From the NCBI GenBank assembly GCA_003150615.1, contig QALN01000003.1, positions 211,405 through 275,404 on the forward strand: 64,000 bases of DNA, read 5' to 3'. This DNA comes from Flavobacteriales bacterium. Its GTDB lineage: Bacteria > Bacteroidota > Bacteroidia > Flavobacteriales > UBA1820. The position numbers were made by a program, and so were the translations under genes. Positions 35,025 through 45,888 of the stretch are shown piece after piece (the first letter of the stretch is position 1; every line of letters starts with the position of its first letter). Below the pieces are notes generated by a model. The model was not told the DNA's origin. It searched no databases and saw only the letters and a list, made by a program, of their open reading frames with translations.

Positions 35025-37844
35025 ATGGAAAACAAGCAGCAAACCATAGATATTTTCGGCGCCCGCGAGCACAACCTCAAGGATATAGACCTTACCATAC
35101 CGCGCGGAGCCATGGTTGTCGTGACAGGTCTGTCCGGCTCCGGCAAATCGTCCCTGGCATTCGACACCATATACGCCGAAGGCCAGCGCCGCTACATCGA
35201 AACGTTTTCCGCCTATGCCCGCCAGTTCCTCGGATCCCTGGAGCGTCCGGATGTGGACAAGATCGACGGCCTGTCGCCCGTCATATCGATAGAACAGAAG
35301 ACCACGTCGAAAAATCCGCGCTCCACCGTAGGCACTATAACCGAGATATACGACTTCCTCCGTCTTCTTTATGCCCGCGCCTCGGACGCATTTTCACCCA
35401 CAGGCGAGCTTATGGTCAGCCATACGGACCGGCAGATACAAACGCTTATCGAGGACGCCTACAGAGGGCAGATGATGACCGTCCTCGCTCCTGTGGTACG
35501 CTCCCGCAAAGGGCATTACCGCGAACTGTTTGAAAATATCCTCAAGATGGGCTTCCTCAAAGCCCGCATCGACGGCCAGATAACGGACATTACCTCCGGA
35601 ATGCGCCTCGACAGATACAAAACACACGACATAGAAATAGTCATTGACCGTATATCCTCGCCGGAAAAAGACCCTGCGCGCCTTGCCGAAGCCATACGCA
35701 CGGCCATGTATCACGGCGAAGGCACGCTGATGGTGCAAAAATGGGGTGAAGACGGCGTGCGCTATTATTCGCGCCAGCTCATGTGTCCCTCGACAGGCGT
35801 TTCATACCCGTTGCCCGAACCCAACACGTTCTCGTTCAATTCGCCAAAAGGCGCGTGCCCTCAGTGCGGAGGCATAGGCGAGGTGCTTCTCATAGATACC
35901 GGAAAAGTAATACCCGACCCATCCCTGTCCATACGCAAGGGCGGTATAGCCCCTCTGGGCGAATTTAAAAAGACCTGGATATTCCAGCAGATGGAAGCTA
36001 TCGGCCGCCGTTACGGTTTCACGCTAGACACCCCGGTAAAGGACATCCCGGAGGAAGCCATGCACGTGATACTTCACGGCGGGCAGGACAGTTTTTCGCA
36101 ACTGGTCGAGGAAATAGGCGTTACCCGCAGCTACGAGATAGATTTCGAAGGCGTGGCCTCGTTCATCCGCTCGCAGGCCGAAGACACCGAAAGCAAAGCC
36201 CTTTCGCGCTGGGCACGCGAGTTCATGAACGAAGTTGAATGCCCCCTGTGCCACGGGACGCGCCTCAGGGAAGAGGCGCTCAATTTCCGTATCGACGGGA
36301 AAAACATAGCGGAAGTAGCCGCAATGCCGCTCTCTCAACTGTACCACTGGTATGACCGGGCTTACTCCTCGATGAACGCCAAGAATAAAAAGATATCCGA
36401 CGAGATATTCAAGGAACTGAAAAGCCGCACCGGATTTCTGCTCGATGTCGGTCTGGGATATCTTTCGCTCTCGCGCAGTTCCAAAAGCCTTTCCGGAGGC
36501 GAATCGCAGCGCATACGCCTTGCCACTCAGATAGGCTCACAACTGGTAGGCGTGCTTTACATCCTCGACGAACCGTCGATAGGCCTTCACCAGAGGGACA
36601 ACCAGCGCCTTATCGACTCTCTTAAAAAGCTCCGCGACGCCGGCAACTCGGTAATCGTGGTCGAACACGACCGCGATATGATACTCGCCGCCGACCACAT
36701 AGTCGATATAGGTCCCGCCGCCGGAGCTTTCGGCGGAAAGGTAGTGTGGCAGGGAAGCCCTTCGGAACTCAAAAAAGCGACCACGCTTACTGCCGATTAC
36801 ATAAACGGCGTCAGATCCGTTCCGCGCCGTGACAAACCGCGTGAAGGCTCAGGGAAAATACTGCGCCTGTGCGGTGCGAAAGGCAACAACCTGAAAGACG
36901 TTACGGTCGATTTCCCTCTCGGAAAACTGATATGCGTGACCGGGGTATCCGGCAGCGGTAAATCGACGCTGATAAACGACACGCTGTATCCGATACTAAA
37001 CGCGCATTTTTACAATGCACTGAAAAAGCCCCTGCCTTACGACAGCATAGAAGGGCTGGAAAATATCGACAAAGTCATAGCCATAGACCAGTCGCCGATA
37101 GGCCGCACCCCGCGTTCCAACCCAGCCACATACACCGGAGTATTCTCCGACATACGCTCGCTATTTGCCGAAGTGCCCGAGTCGAAAATACGCGGATACA
37201 AACCGGGCCGTTTTTCGTTCAATGTCAAAGGCGGCCGTTGCGAGGAATGCCAGGGCGCCGGCCTCAAAACCATCGAAATGAATTTCCTGCCTGACGTCCA
37301 CGTGAACTGCCCCTCTTGCGGAGGCAAACGCTACAACCGCGAAACCCTCGAAATACGGTACAAAGGCAAGTCGATATCCGACGTGTTGGACATGAGCATC
37401 GACGAAGCGGTGGATTTTTTTGAACCCATTCCTTCCATTTATCGTAAGATCAAGACATTGAAGGACGTCGGCCTCGGCTATCTTACACTCGGACAGCAAA
37501 GCACCACTTTGTCCGGAGGCGAGGCCCAGCGCGTGAAACTAGCTTCCGAGTTGTCTAAAAAAGATACCGGCAATACATTCTACATACTGGACGAGCCTAC
37601 TACCGGCCTGCATTTCGAAGACATACGCGTACTTATGGGCATACTCGGCTCGCTTGCCGACAAAGGCAACACAGTGTTGGTGATAGAACACAACATGGAC
37701 GTGATAAAACTGGCCGACCATATCATAGATATGGGCCCGGAAGGAGGGCAGGAGGGCGGTTACGTGGTGGCCACAGGCACACCCGAACAGATAGTCGGCA
37801 AGGGTGCGGGCTATACGGCATCGTTCCTTGGCAAGGAATTGTGA
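35025..37844 (+). CDS. uvrA: Excinuclease ABC subunit A
   Basis: This 939-residue ATPase recognises bulky DNA damage in nucleotide excision repair. It has two ABC modules: Walker A GLSGSGKSS near residue 35 and GVSGSGKST in the second half. There are Zn-finger-like pairs CPQCGGIG, CPLCHG, CEECQGAG and CPSCGGKRY, and ABC signatures SLSGGESQRIRLA and TLSGGEAQRVKLA. Length is normal. It stands alone; the partner uvrB and uvrC genes are not in the window. Confidence 0.98.
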   Translation: MENKQQTIDIFGAREHNLKDIDLTIPRGAMVVVTGLSGSGKSSLAFDTIYAEGQRRYIETFSAYARQFLGSLERPDVDKIDGLSPVISIEQKTTSKNPRSTVGTITEIYDFLRLLYARASDAFSPTGELMVSHTDRQIQTLIEDAYRGQMMTVLAPVVRSRKGHYRELFENILKMGFLKARIDGQITDITSGMRLDRYKTHDIEIVIDRISSPEKDPARLAEAIRTAMYHGEGTLMVQKWGEDGVRYYSRQLMCPSTGVSYPLPEPNTFSFNSPKGACPQCGGIGEVLLIDTGKVIPDPSLSIRKGGIAPLGEFKKTWIFQQMEAIGRRYGFTLDTPVKDIPEEAMHVILHGGQDSFSQLVEEIGVTRSYEIDFEGVASFIRSQAEDTESKALSRWAREFMNEVECPLCHGTRLREEALNFRIDGKNIAEVAAMPLSQLYHWYDRAYSSMNAKNKKISDEIFKELKSRTGFLLDVGLGYLSLSRSSKSLSGGESQRIRLATQIGSQLVGVLYILDEPSIGLHQRDNQRLIDSLKKLRDAGNSVIVVEHDRDMILAADHIVDIGPAAGAFGGKVVWQGSPSELKKATTLTADYINGVRSVPRRDKPREGSGKILRLCGAKGNNLKDVTVDFPLGKLICVTGVSGSGKSTLINDTLYPILNAHFYNALKKPLPYDSIEGLENIDKVIAIDQSPIGRTPRSNPATYTGVFSDIRSLFAEVPESKIRGYKPGRFSFNVKGGRCEECQGAGLKTIEMNFLPDVHVNCPSCGGKRYNRETLEIRYKGKSISDVLDMSIDEAVDFFEPIPSIYRKIKTLKDVGLGYLTLGQQSTTLSGGEAQRVKLASELSKKDTGNTFYILDEPTTGLHFEDIRVLMGILGSLADKGNTVLVIEHNMDVIKLADHIIDMGPEGGQEGGYVVATGTPEQIVGKGAGYTASFLGKEL

Positions 37845-38202
37845 TATCTTACACAGGCCGTTCTATATTTCTTCTCCGGTGAGACATTAGTCCTCAAGGG
37901 CCGTTCGGGGAGGCCTTGTTAAAAAATAATTTAAGAGGTTAAAACGTTCGTTTAAAGCGTTATACGTTGTTGTAGGAATTTTCTAGGCGGGAAAAAATGG
38001 AGAATCGTACATTGATGTATATAACCAACTGAATGTTATTTTTTATGTAAAATACCGGGATTTAAAATGCAATTTTTTAATTTTGACTGGAAAAACGAAC
38101 GTTTTTAAAGACTAAAAAACGTATATGTGTTTGATATATAACATTTTATGGCTTCTTTTTTTCGTTTTCCGAAGCCATGTATAAATTGTGTGGGTATAAC
38201 TG
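37845..38202. other. AT-rich region upstream of the degenerate recombinase gene
   Basis: About 358 bases with no open frame of note. It contains a separated perfect 13-bp inverted repeat (37941-37953 and 38093-38105) and an 8-bp inverted repeat ATGGCTTC/GAAGCCAT at 38148-38155/38171-38178 just before the next gene. Confidence 0.6.
37941..38105. repeat. Separated 13-bp inverted repeat
   Basis: AAAACGTTCGTTT at 37941-37953 and its exact reverse complement at 38093-38105, spaced by 139 bases of AT-rich sequence. Confidence 0.7.
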
Positions 38203-38760
38203 GTGAAATTAGGTCTCGTTAAAAAAGGCCTGGCGACTGAGAAATGCGACCAGGCAGGCCGTTTGTCGGCCGCCGGTATAGATGTTACCGGTATAATTTT
38301 TGTGGAACATTTTAAAGAGATTTATGACCGTCTGAACGAAGGCGATGTCATTTATATACGCTCTTTTGCGGACTTTTTCAGCAGCATAAGCAAGTTGTTT
38401 TCCGCCATAGAATCCGTCTTTTCCCGCAAATGCAGTATCGTATCTCTGGACGAACCCTGGCTTGACGTATCTGCCGGGATAATGGGAAAATTGTGTGATT
38501 TGGAGCATCGTATGGCTGTAAGACGCACAAAGGACGGTCTGGCAAAAGCCCGTCGCAGCGGCCGCGTACTCGGACGTCCGAAAGGTAGCTGCTCGCCCGA
38601 AACCGCCGCCAAATTGCGGCTGTGCGCTTCGTTGTATGAAAATTCGGACATGAAAGTGATTGAAATATGCAATACGGTCGGCTGCAACATGAAGTCATTC
38701 TACAAATACATGAATGACAACGGTATAATATTGAACCGCCGTGGCAGGAACGGCAAGTAA
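38203..38760 (+). CDS. Catalytically degenerate serine-recombinase family protein
   Basis: This 185-residue protein keeps the layout of small serine resolvases: EGDVIYIRSFADFFSSISKLFSAI matches the region around the central Arg motif, and RTKDGLAKARRSGRVLGRPKGS is the usual end of the catalytic domain with a helix-turn-helix behind it. The N-terminal Ser of the xRVST motif is absent (MKLGLVKKGLATEK) and the Arg-rich LDRLGRS patch is replaced, so strand cleavage is unlikely. It uses a GTG start; a stop lies two codons upstream. A DNA-binding regulator role is more likely. Confidence 0.75.
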   Translation: MKLGLVKKGLATEKCDQAGRLSAAGIDVTGIIFVEHFKEIYDRLNEGDVIYIRSFADFFSSISKLFSAIESVFSRKCSIVSLDEPWLDVSAGIMGKLCDLEHRMAVRRTKDGLAKARRSGRVLGRPKGSCSPETAAKLRLCASLYENSDMKVIEICNTVGCNMKSFYKYMNDNGIILNRRGRNGK

Positions 38761-38792
38761 TCCGTAAGTAATTCGGATTTATAAGGCGATAA

Positions 38793-38826
38793 AAAACCGG
38801 GATTTCCTTCAAGGAAATCCCGGTTT
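38793..38826. terminator. Bidirectional terminator between the recombinase relative and gapA
   Basis: Palindrome of AAAACCGGGATTTCCTT with its complement, flanked by A and T tracts; serves both convergent genes. Confidence 0.85.
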
Positions 38827-38850
38827 TGGGTATATAGGATTTTTTTCCGC

Positions 38851-40957
<2,107 letters not shown>

Positions 40958-41097
40958 GATGCAAAAAGTATGTTTTTAATATTTCCTTCCTAAAATCACG
41001 GAAGCAAAGGTACTGATTATTTATAACATTTCCGATAAAAACGGGCTTGTTTTTTTGGGCCTGGGGCTCGTTTTCAAATGCGTGGGACGCCGGTATT

Positions 41098-42120
41098 TCA
41101 AGCCAAAGACGAAAGGAATGCCATGGTATCCTCTCCGTCGGCATAGTCGGTCAGCCCCGGACTCTGGCACATGCCGAAACGCACGCCGCCGGGAAAGCCT
41201 TCCCATGCCACGCATTGTATGCCGGAGGCATTTTCCATGACGAACCGGGCTGGTCTCTCCGGATTGTCGTAGTATTCGTACGAAAGCGCTCCCAGCGGCG
41301 GCCGCAGCGTATCTCCTGGCGCCAGTATCAGAAATCCCGTATCGTAGACGCCATGCCCGCCTGTCATGGAGTACATAGCGCGCTGGTAGTCGTAATTATT
41401 GACGTATTTGTGGTGGGAAATATATCCGTGGTAAGGCTCCAGGGCTCTTATGAGCCTTCGTATGTCGAATCCGGCAGGCAAAAATACCAGCGATATGCTG
41501 CGGCATCCCATTCCGAAATATTTCATTATGTCCCCGGCAAGCAAAGACAGATCCTCGTCGGTCGTTTCCTCGGATACTACTGCTACCGATGCGCGGGAAC
41601 GGCGTATCAATGCCGGGATGTCTTTAAAATACTGTTCGAAATAGCGCGCCGTGTTGTCGCTTCCGGTTGCTATTACGGCATCGACCCCTTTTGCCGGGAC
41701 GGCGGTAATTTCTATGTTAGCAGCCATGGCAGGGTTGGCGGTCATGAGGTGTTCCGCCGCATAATTTATCAGGGCTGTATCCGAGGACGACGGTTTTATC
41801 AGCGCGCGGTGACCGCTAAGGTAAACCGACAGTATATCGTGAAGCCCCACCAACGGGATGTTGCCTGCCAGCACCAGAGCGACGTCTTTTTTTTCACGTG
41901 GCAGGGCATATGCCGACACCCAGCGGTTTATTTCCTCTTCGTTTAACAGTCGCCCCCATTCGGATATCGCGCTTTGCAGGCTTTCTTCGGTAAACCAGGG
42001 GTTTTGCCGTGCGGCCTCGTCCATGGCCCTGCCAAGGCGCTCATCGTTCCTTCCGCGTCGAAATGCCTCTCCGAGCGATACGGCCGCTTTTACTGCCGTT
42101 TCCTGTTCCTGCCTTGTCAT
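41098..42120 (-). CDS. LuxC-like acyl-CoA reductase
   Basis: This 340-residue protein resembles the aldehyde-dehydrogenase-type LuxC/acyl-CoA reductase family of Bacteroidota: VALVLAGNIPLVGLHDILSVYLSGHRALIKPSS, AVIATGSDN and FGMGCRSISLVFLP with the likely catalytic Cys. It has no known pathway partner here other than the Nudix gene that precedes it by 3 bases. The natural substrate is unknown. Confidence 0.85.
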   Translation of the reverse strand: MTRQEQETAVKAAVSLGEAFRRGRNDERLGRAMDEAARQNPWFTEESLQSAISEWGRLLNEEEINRWVSAYALPREKKDVALVLAGNIPLVGLHDILSVYLSGHRALIKPSSSDTALINYAAEHLMTANPAMAANIEITAVPAKGVDAVIATGSDNTARYFEQYFKDIPALIRRSRASVAVVSEETTDEDLSLLAGDIMKYFGMGCRSISLVFLPAGFDIRRLIRALEPYHGYISHHKYVNNYDYQRAMYSMTGGHGVYDTGFLILAPGDTLRPPLGALSYEYYDNPERPARFVMENASGIQCVAWEGFPGGVRFGMCQSPGLTDYADGEDTMAFLSSLA

Positions 42121-42123
42121 CGT

Positions 42124-42735
42124 TTATCGTAGTGGGTATTTTTCCATATATGCGTTTATCGTTTCGCGGATGTTGTCGTAAGTGTTCTCCATCGGCAAGT
42201 GAAGCTCATCCTGGGAAAACCATTCGGCGCGGTCGATGCCTTCTTCCGTCTGCGGCGTCGTATGTGTTTCGTCCGTCCGCATGGCGAACCACGAGGTGCT
42301 CTTTAGTGCCAGACGTCCTTTCAGCATGTAGGCATGGCGTGTGGTGTTTACAAAGCCCTCGTTTTCCAGATGCCGGATGCCTGTTTCTTCGCGCACTTCG
42401 CGCAATGCCCCTTCTTCGGGGCTTTCTCCCTTTTCGGTCCATCCCTTAGGCAGGTCCCACATGTCGCCTCGGTGTATAAGCAGTATCTTGCCTGTCGATA
42501 CATTGCGCACGATACCTCCCGAAGCCGGTATTATGTCGAAATTTTTATTGAATAAATTTATCAACTCGTCTTGTCTGGATGAAAAAAAAGCTATTTTTAC
42601 ACTACCTTTGCCCAGGCAGTCGGATATGATGGCCTTTACCGTCCCTTCGTCCGGGTCGGTTATGATGGCTCCTTCCCCCTGCGATATGTCGTCGGGAAAC
42701 ATTATCTGGCTCCGGTTGAAAAATACTTTGTACAT
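42124..42735 (-). CDS. Nudix hydrolase
   Basis: This 203-residue protein has a clear Nudix box, GESPEEGALREVREETGI, near residues 113-130. It opens MYKVFFNRSQIMFPDD, a shape common to a Bacteroidota Nudix subgroup, and has an N-terminal domain of about 70 residues that is not part of the Nudix fold. The substrate is not predictable. It is coupled to the acyl-CoA reductase (gap 3 bases) and divergent from pyrE, with only 34 bases between starts. Confidence 0.88.
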   Translation of the reverse strand: MYKVFFNRSQIMFPDDISQGEGAIITDPDEGTVKAIISDCLGKGSVKIAFFSSRQDELINLFNKNFDIIPASGGIVRNVSTGKILLIHRGDMWDLPKGWTEKGESPEEGALREVREETGIRHLENEGFVNTTRHAYMLKGRLALKSTSWFAMRTDETHTTPQTEEGIDRAEWFSQDELHLPMENTYDNIRETINAYMEKYPLR

Positions 42736-42769
42736 ATAATTTTAAACGTTTAGAAGCATAATTTAGGAT

Positions 42770-43414
42770 ATGATAGAAGACATGGCCACGGCGCGCCGCA
42801 CGGCGGAATACCTTTTGGAAATCGAAGCTGTAAAGCTATCTCCGGCAGATTATTTCACATGGGCCAGCGGATGGTATTCGCCTGTGTATTGCGATAACCG
42901 CCTGACGCTGTCCTACCCGCACATACGCACTTTCCTTGCCGGTTCCATGGCAAAGATAATAGAAAATCGCGACATACGTCCCGATGTGATAGCCGGAGTT
43001 GCCACGGGAGCCATAGCCATAGGTATGCTCGTGGCCCAGCAGATGGGCCTGCCGTTTGTCTATGTACGCCCCGAACCTAAAAAACACGGACGGCGCAACC
43101 AGATAGAAGGTCACCTGCCCGAAGGTTCCAGGGTCGTGGTTATCGAGGACCTGATAAGTACCGGAGGCAGCAGCCTTTGTGCCGTGGAAGCATTGCGCGA
43201 GGCTGGAGCCGACGTTCTGTACATGACGGCCATAATGACATACGGATTCGACATAGCGCGTGAGAATTTCGAGCGCGCCGGAGTAAAATTGACCACCCTT
43301 TGCGAATACGGAGTGCTGGTGGAAAAAGCGGCCGAAAGCGGTTATGTCCGTCCTGAAGAACTTGAACTGCTTGCCCGGTGGAGGAAAGACCCTGCCGGAT
43401 GGATGCGGGAATAA
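42770..43414 (+). CDS. pyrE: Orotate phosphoribosyltransferase
   Basis: This 214-residue enzyme makes OMP from orotate and PRPP. It has SGWYSPVYCDNR, GVATGAIAIG, VRPEPKKHGRRNQIEG (flexible catalytic loop) and the PRPP motif VVVIEDLISTGGSS. Length is normal. It is divergent from the Nudix gene and followed by an SRPBCC protein. Confidence 0.97.
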   Translation: MIEDMATARRTAEYLLEIEAVKLSPADYFTWASGWYSPVYCDNRLTLSYPHIRTFLAGSMAKIIENRDIRPDVIAGVATGAIAIGMLVAQQMGLPFVYVRPEPKKHGRRNQIEGHLPEGSRVVVIEDLISTGGSSLCAVEALREAGADVLYMTAIMTYGFDIARENFERAGVKLTTLCEYGVLVEKAAESGYVRPEELELLARWRKDPAGWMRE

Positions 43415-43475
43415 TAGCCCCATGTCGCTTTTTTTATTTTTTATAATTTGTCAAACTTAAAACACTATAAATATC

Positions 43476-43877
43476 ATGAGGTTGGAGAGTCCTTTCACGG
43501 AGGTGAAAAAATCGCAGCAGACAGTTTATAAGGCAGTGAACGATGTGGCTAGGTATAAGGAATTCATGCCGGATGCTGTCGGCTCGTTCCGTACCGGCGA
43601 AGATTTCGGCATGCCCTGGTTCGCGTTTACCATTGGCGGGATGCCCGAAATAAAACTCGTGCGCGACACGGCCGAACCGTATTCCAAAGTATCGTTTTCC
43701 ACGCCTATGGGTGCTAAAATATCGCTCGCAGTGGAGATAAAATACGTCACCGACGACATTTCGTCCGTGAAAGTGTCGATAGATGCCGACGTCAACCCGA
43801 TGCTGCGCATGATGGTGGAGCGTCCGCTCAAAAAATTCCTCGGCGACGTTTCCGACAAGATACGTATGGTCGAATGA
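43476..43877 (+). CDS. SRPBCC/START-like domain protein
   Basis: A 133-residue protein of the helix-grip fold: MRLESPFTEVKKSQQTVYKAV is the usual N-terminal strand with the membrane-like hydrophobic pocket, then YKEFMPDAVG and a C-terminal helix LRMMVERPLKKFLGDVSDKIR. Such proteins bind small hydrophobic ligands, but the ligand is unknown. It starts about 60 bases after pyrE. Confidence 0.8.
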   Translation: MRLESPFTEVKKSQQTVYKAVNDVARYKEFMPDAVGSFRTGEDFGMPWFAFTIGGMPEIKLVRDTAEPYSKVSFSTPMGAKISLAVEIKYVTDDISSVKVSIDADVNPMLRMMVERPLKKFLGDVSDKIRMVE

Positions 43878-44073
43878 TAACCGTCCGGCATTTCCATGCC
43901 TGCCGGTAAAAAATAGAATGGGAAGTTTTGTAAAGGAGTTCTGTCGGCCGTGTGCCTGATGTGTGTACAGTGTTTGTAGACGGATGGGTGGCAGTTCGTG
44001 TTGAAAACGTCTTTTCCGGAGTGCCTTTCGCTATGTCTTATTTTTTTAACATTAGGTTTAAAAATCCGCAGCT

Positions 44074-44418
44074 ATGAAAATATTCTATAATCCTAAATGC
44101 TCCACCTGCCGCAACACACTTGAGTTATTGCGTGAAAAAGGCATCGAACCTGAAATAGTCGAATATCTCAAAACGCCGCCTTCGCGTGCGGAACTGGAGA
44201 ATGTGATATCGCTTCTCGGTATAAGGCCTCTGGAGCTGGTGCGTGTCAAGGAGCTGGTTTGGAAGGAAAAATATGCCGGTAAAAATCTGTCCGACAGCCA
44301 GGTCATAGACGCTATGCTCGAAAATCCGGTACTCATCGAACGTCCTGTGCTCGTTTCCGGTTCGTCGGCAATGGTGTGTCGCCCATATACCAAAGCGGGG
44401 GAGTGGAGCGGTGATTGA
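44074..44418 (+). CDS. ArsC/Spx family protein, arsenate-reductase-like
   Basis: A 114-residue thioredoxin-fold protein. It has C9-S-T-C12, the PPSRAELENVISLLG stretch and RPLELVRVKE, and ends VLIERPVLV, where the Arg is part of the ArsC active site. It could be a true glutaredoxin-dependent arsenate reductase or a YffB-type relative. No arsenic genes are adjacent, so I leave the symbol empty. Confidence 0.8.
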   Translation: MKIFYNPKCSTCRNTLELLREKGIEPEIVEYLKTPPSRAELENVISLLGIRPLELVRVKELVWKEKYAGKNLSDSQVIDAMLENPVLIERPVLVSGSSAMVCRPYTKAGEWSGD

Positions 44419-44727
44419 TTTTACGCTTTATACCGCGCGTTTTCGTTAAGTTTTCGTCGTTTTGTGTTTTACTGCCCGCATGCCGAGGCCTGTGCAGGGG
44501 ATTGTTTGTTGAAAAAAAAATCGGCGTCTTTATTCTGAAAAGTTATTTGAAATGTGGTTTGTGTGTGTAAAGGTTTTTTAATTAAAATTTTGATTTTAGG
44601 TATTTTGCATGTGAAACATGTTTGTTTAATATTACTATAAGTTATCGCGTATAAAAAAATATGTCTGGCGTGAAATTGTAATATTTCTTTTCTTTGCACC
44701 AGGGAACAAACAAATATCTGTTTTAAA
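44419..44727. other. AT-rich region between the ArsC-like gene and the exporter
   Basis: About 309 bases. A palindrome CATGT-GAA-ACATG at 44608-44620 might be an operator. The leader contains CTTTGCACC near 44691-44700, close to the TAnnTTTG type. No gene is apparent. Confidence 0.45.
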
Positions 44728-45774
44728 ATGGTACTCAACGAGAAAAGGAAAGACATTCTGCACGGCATATTGCTGGTCGCTTTGTTTTCATGTGCGGCTT
44801 TTTACATAGGAGAAATCCCGGTACTTGAAAAGCTGTCCATAAGTCCTCTTATCATCGGCATCGTATTCGGGATGCTGTATGCCAACAGCCTTCGCGGCCG
44901 CCTGCCCGAAACATGGGTTCCGGGTATTGTCTTCAGCTCAAAACAAATCTTGCGGCTTGGTATAATACTATACGGTTTCCGCCTTTCTGTCAAAGACATA
45001 GAAAGCGTAGGAATGCAAGCCGTAATGGTCGATGCGCTGATCGTATGTTCCACCATCTTTATCGGTTTGGCGGCAGGAAAAATGCTCAAAATGGACAGGG
45101 GCATAACTCTCCTTACTTCTATCGGAAGTTCGATATGCGGTGCGGCAGCCATTCTGGGGGCCGAGTCGGCACTGAAAACAAAACCTTATAAAACAGCCGT
45201 AGCGGTATCTACCGTGGTTATTTTCGGCACATTGTCTATGTTCTTGTATCCGCTGGCCTACCGTAACGGGCTTTTAGGCCTGTCGCCGGAGCAAATGGGC
45301 GTTTACACTGGCGCCACACTTCACGAGGTGGCGCACGTGGTCGGGGCCGGCAATGCCATGGGCGGAGAAATATCCGATACGGCTATAATAGTCAAAATGA
45401 TACGGGTTATGATGCTCGTCCCAGTGCTTTTGGTCTTGGGTTATGCCATATCGAGGATGAGGGCGAAAAGATCCGCCGAAGACAGCCTGGCCGAAAACGA
45501 CGGACGTAAAGGCAAAATATCGGTGCCATGGTTCGCTTTCGGCTTTTTGGGGGTGATTGTTTTCAATTCGTTCGTGCCTTTGCCCTCGGCGGGGGTTGAT
45601 GTTATCAATTATGCCGATACCTTCCTGCTTACGATGGCAATGACCGCCCTCGGTATGGAAACGGATATAAACAAATTCAAAAAAGCAGGCCCGAAACCAT
45701 TCCTTCTGGCATTCATACTGTACGTATGGCTTCTTGCCGGTGGGTATGCCATGGTCAAATACATGGCAGCCTGA
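44728..45774 (+). CDS. YeiH-family putative sulfate exporter
   Basis: This 348-residue protein has about ten membrane helices and belongs to the UPF0324/YeiH family of putative sulfate or related-anion exporters. Seen are SPLIIGIVFGMLYANSL, SSIGSSICGAAAILG, and the central GATLHEVAHVVGAGNAMG with a conserved His-rich turn. It ends TALGMETDINKFKKAGPKPFLLA, typical of the group. The substrate has not been proved in this lineage. Confidence 0.9.
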   Translation: MVLNEKRKDILHGILLVALFSCAAFYIGEIPVLEKLSISPLIIGIVFGMLYANSLRGRLPETWVPGIVFSSKQILRLGIILYGFRLSVKDIESVGMQAVMVDALIVCSTIFIGLAAGKMLKMDRGITLLTSIGSSICGAAAILGAESALKTKPYKTAVAVSTVVIFGTLSMFLYPLAYRNGLLGLSPEQMGVYTGATLHEVAHVVGAGNAMGGEISDTAIIVKMIRVMMLVPVLLVLGYAISRMRAKRSAEDSLAENDGRKGKISVPWFAFGFLGVIVFNSFVPLPSAGVDVINYADTFLLTMAMTALGMETDINKFKKAGPKPFLLAFILYVWLLAGGYAMVKYMAA

Positions 45775-45837
45775 GCGCGGCAGCCGTATTTTGCCTAAAC
45801 GATACTTTGCAGCTATAAGCCGTAAAAATACGGTTAT

Positions 45838-45867
45838 AAAAAAACCGGGAGCATGCTCCCGGTTTTT
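45838..45867. terminator. Bidirectional terminator
   Basis: The palindrome AAAACCGGGAGCATGCTCCCGGTTTT has A and T tracts on either side and lies between the convergent exporter and S46 peptidase genes. Confidence 0.85.
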
Positions 45868-45888
45868 CATTCATTGTCAGCTACAAGA

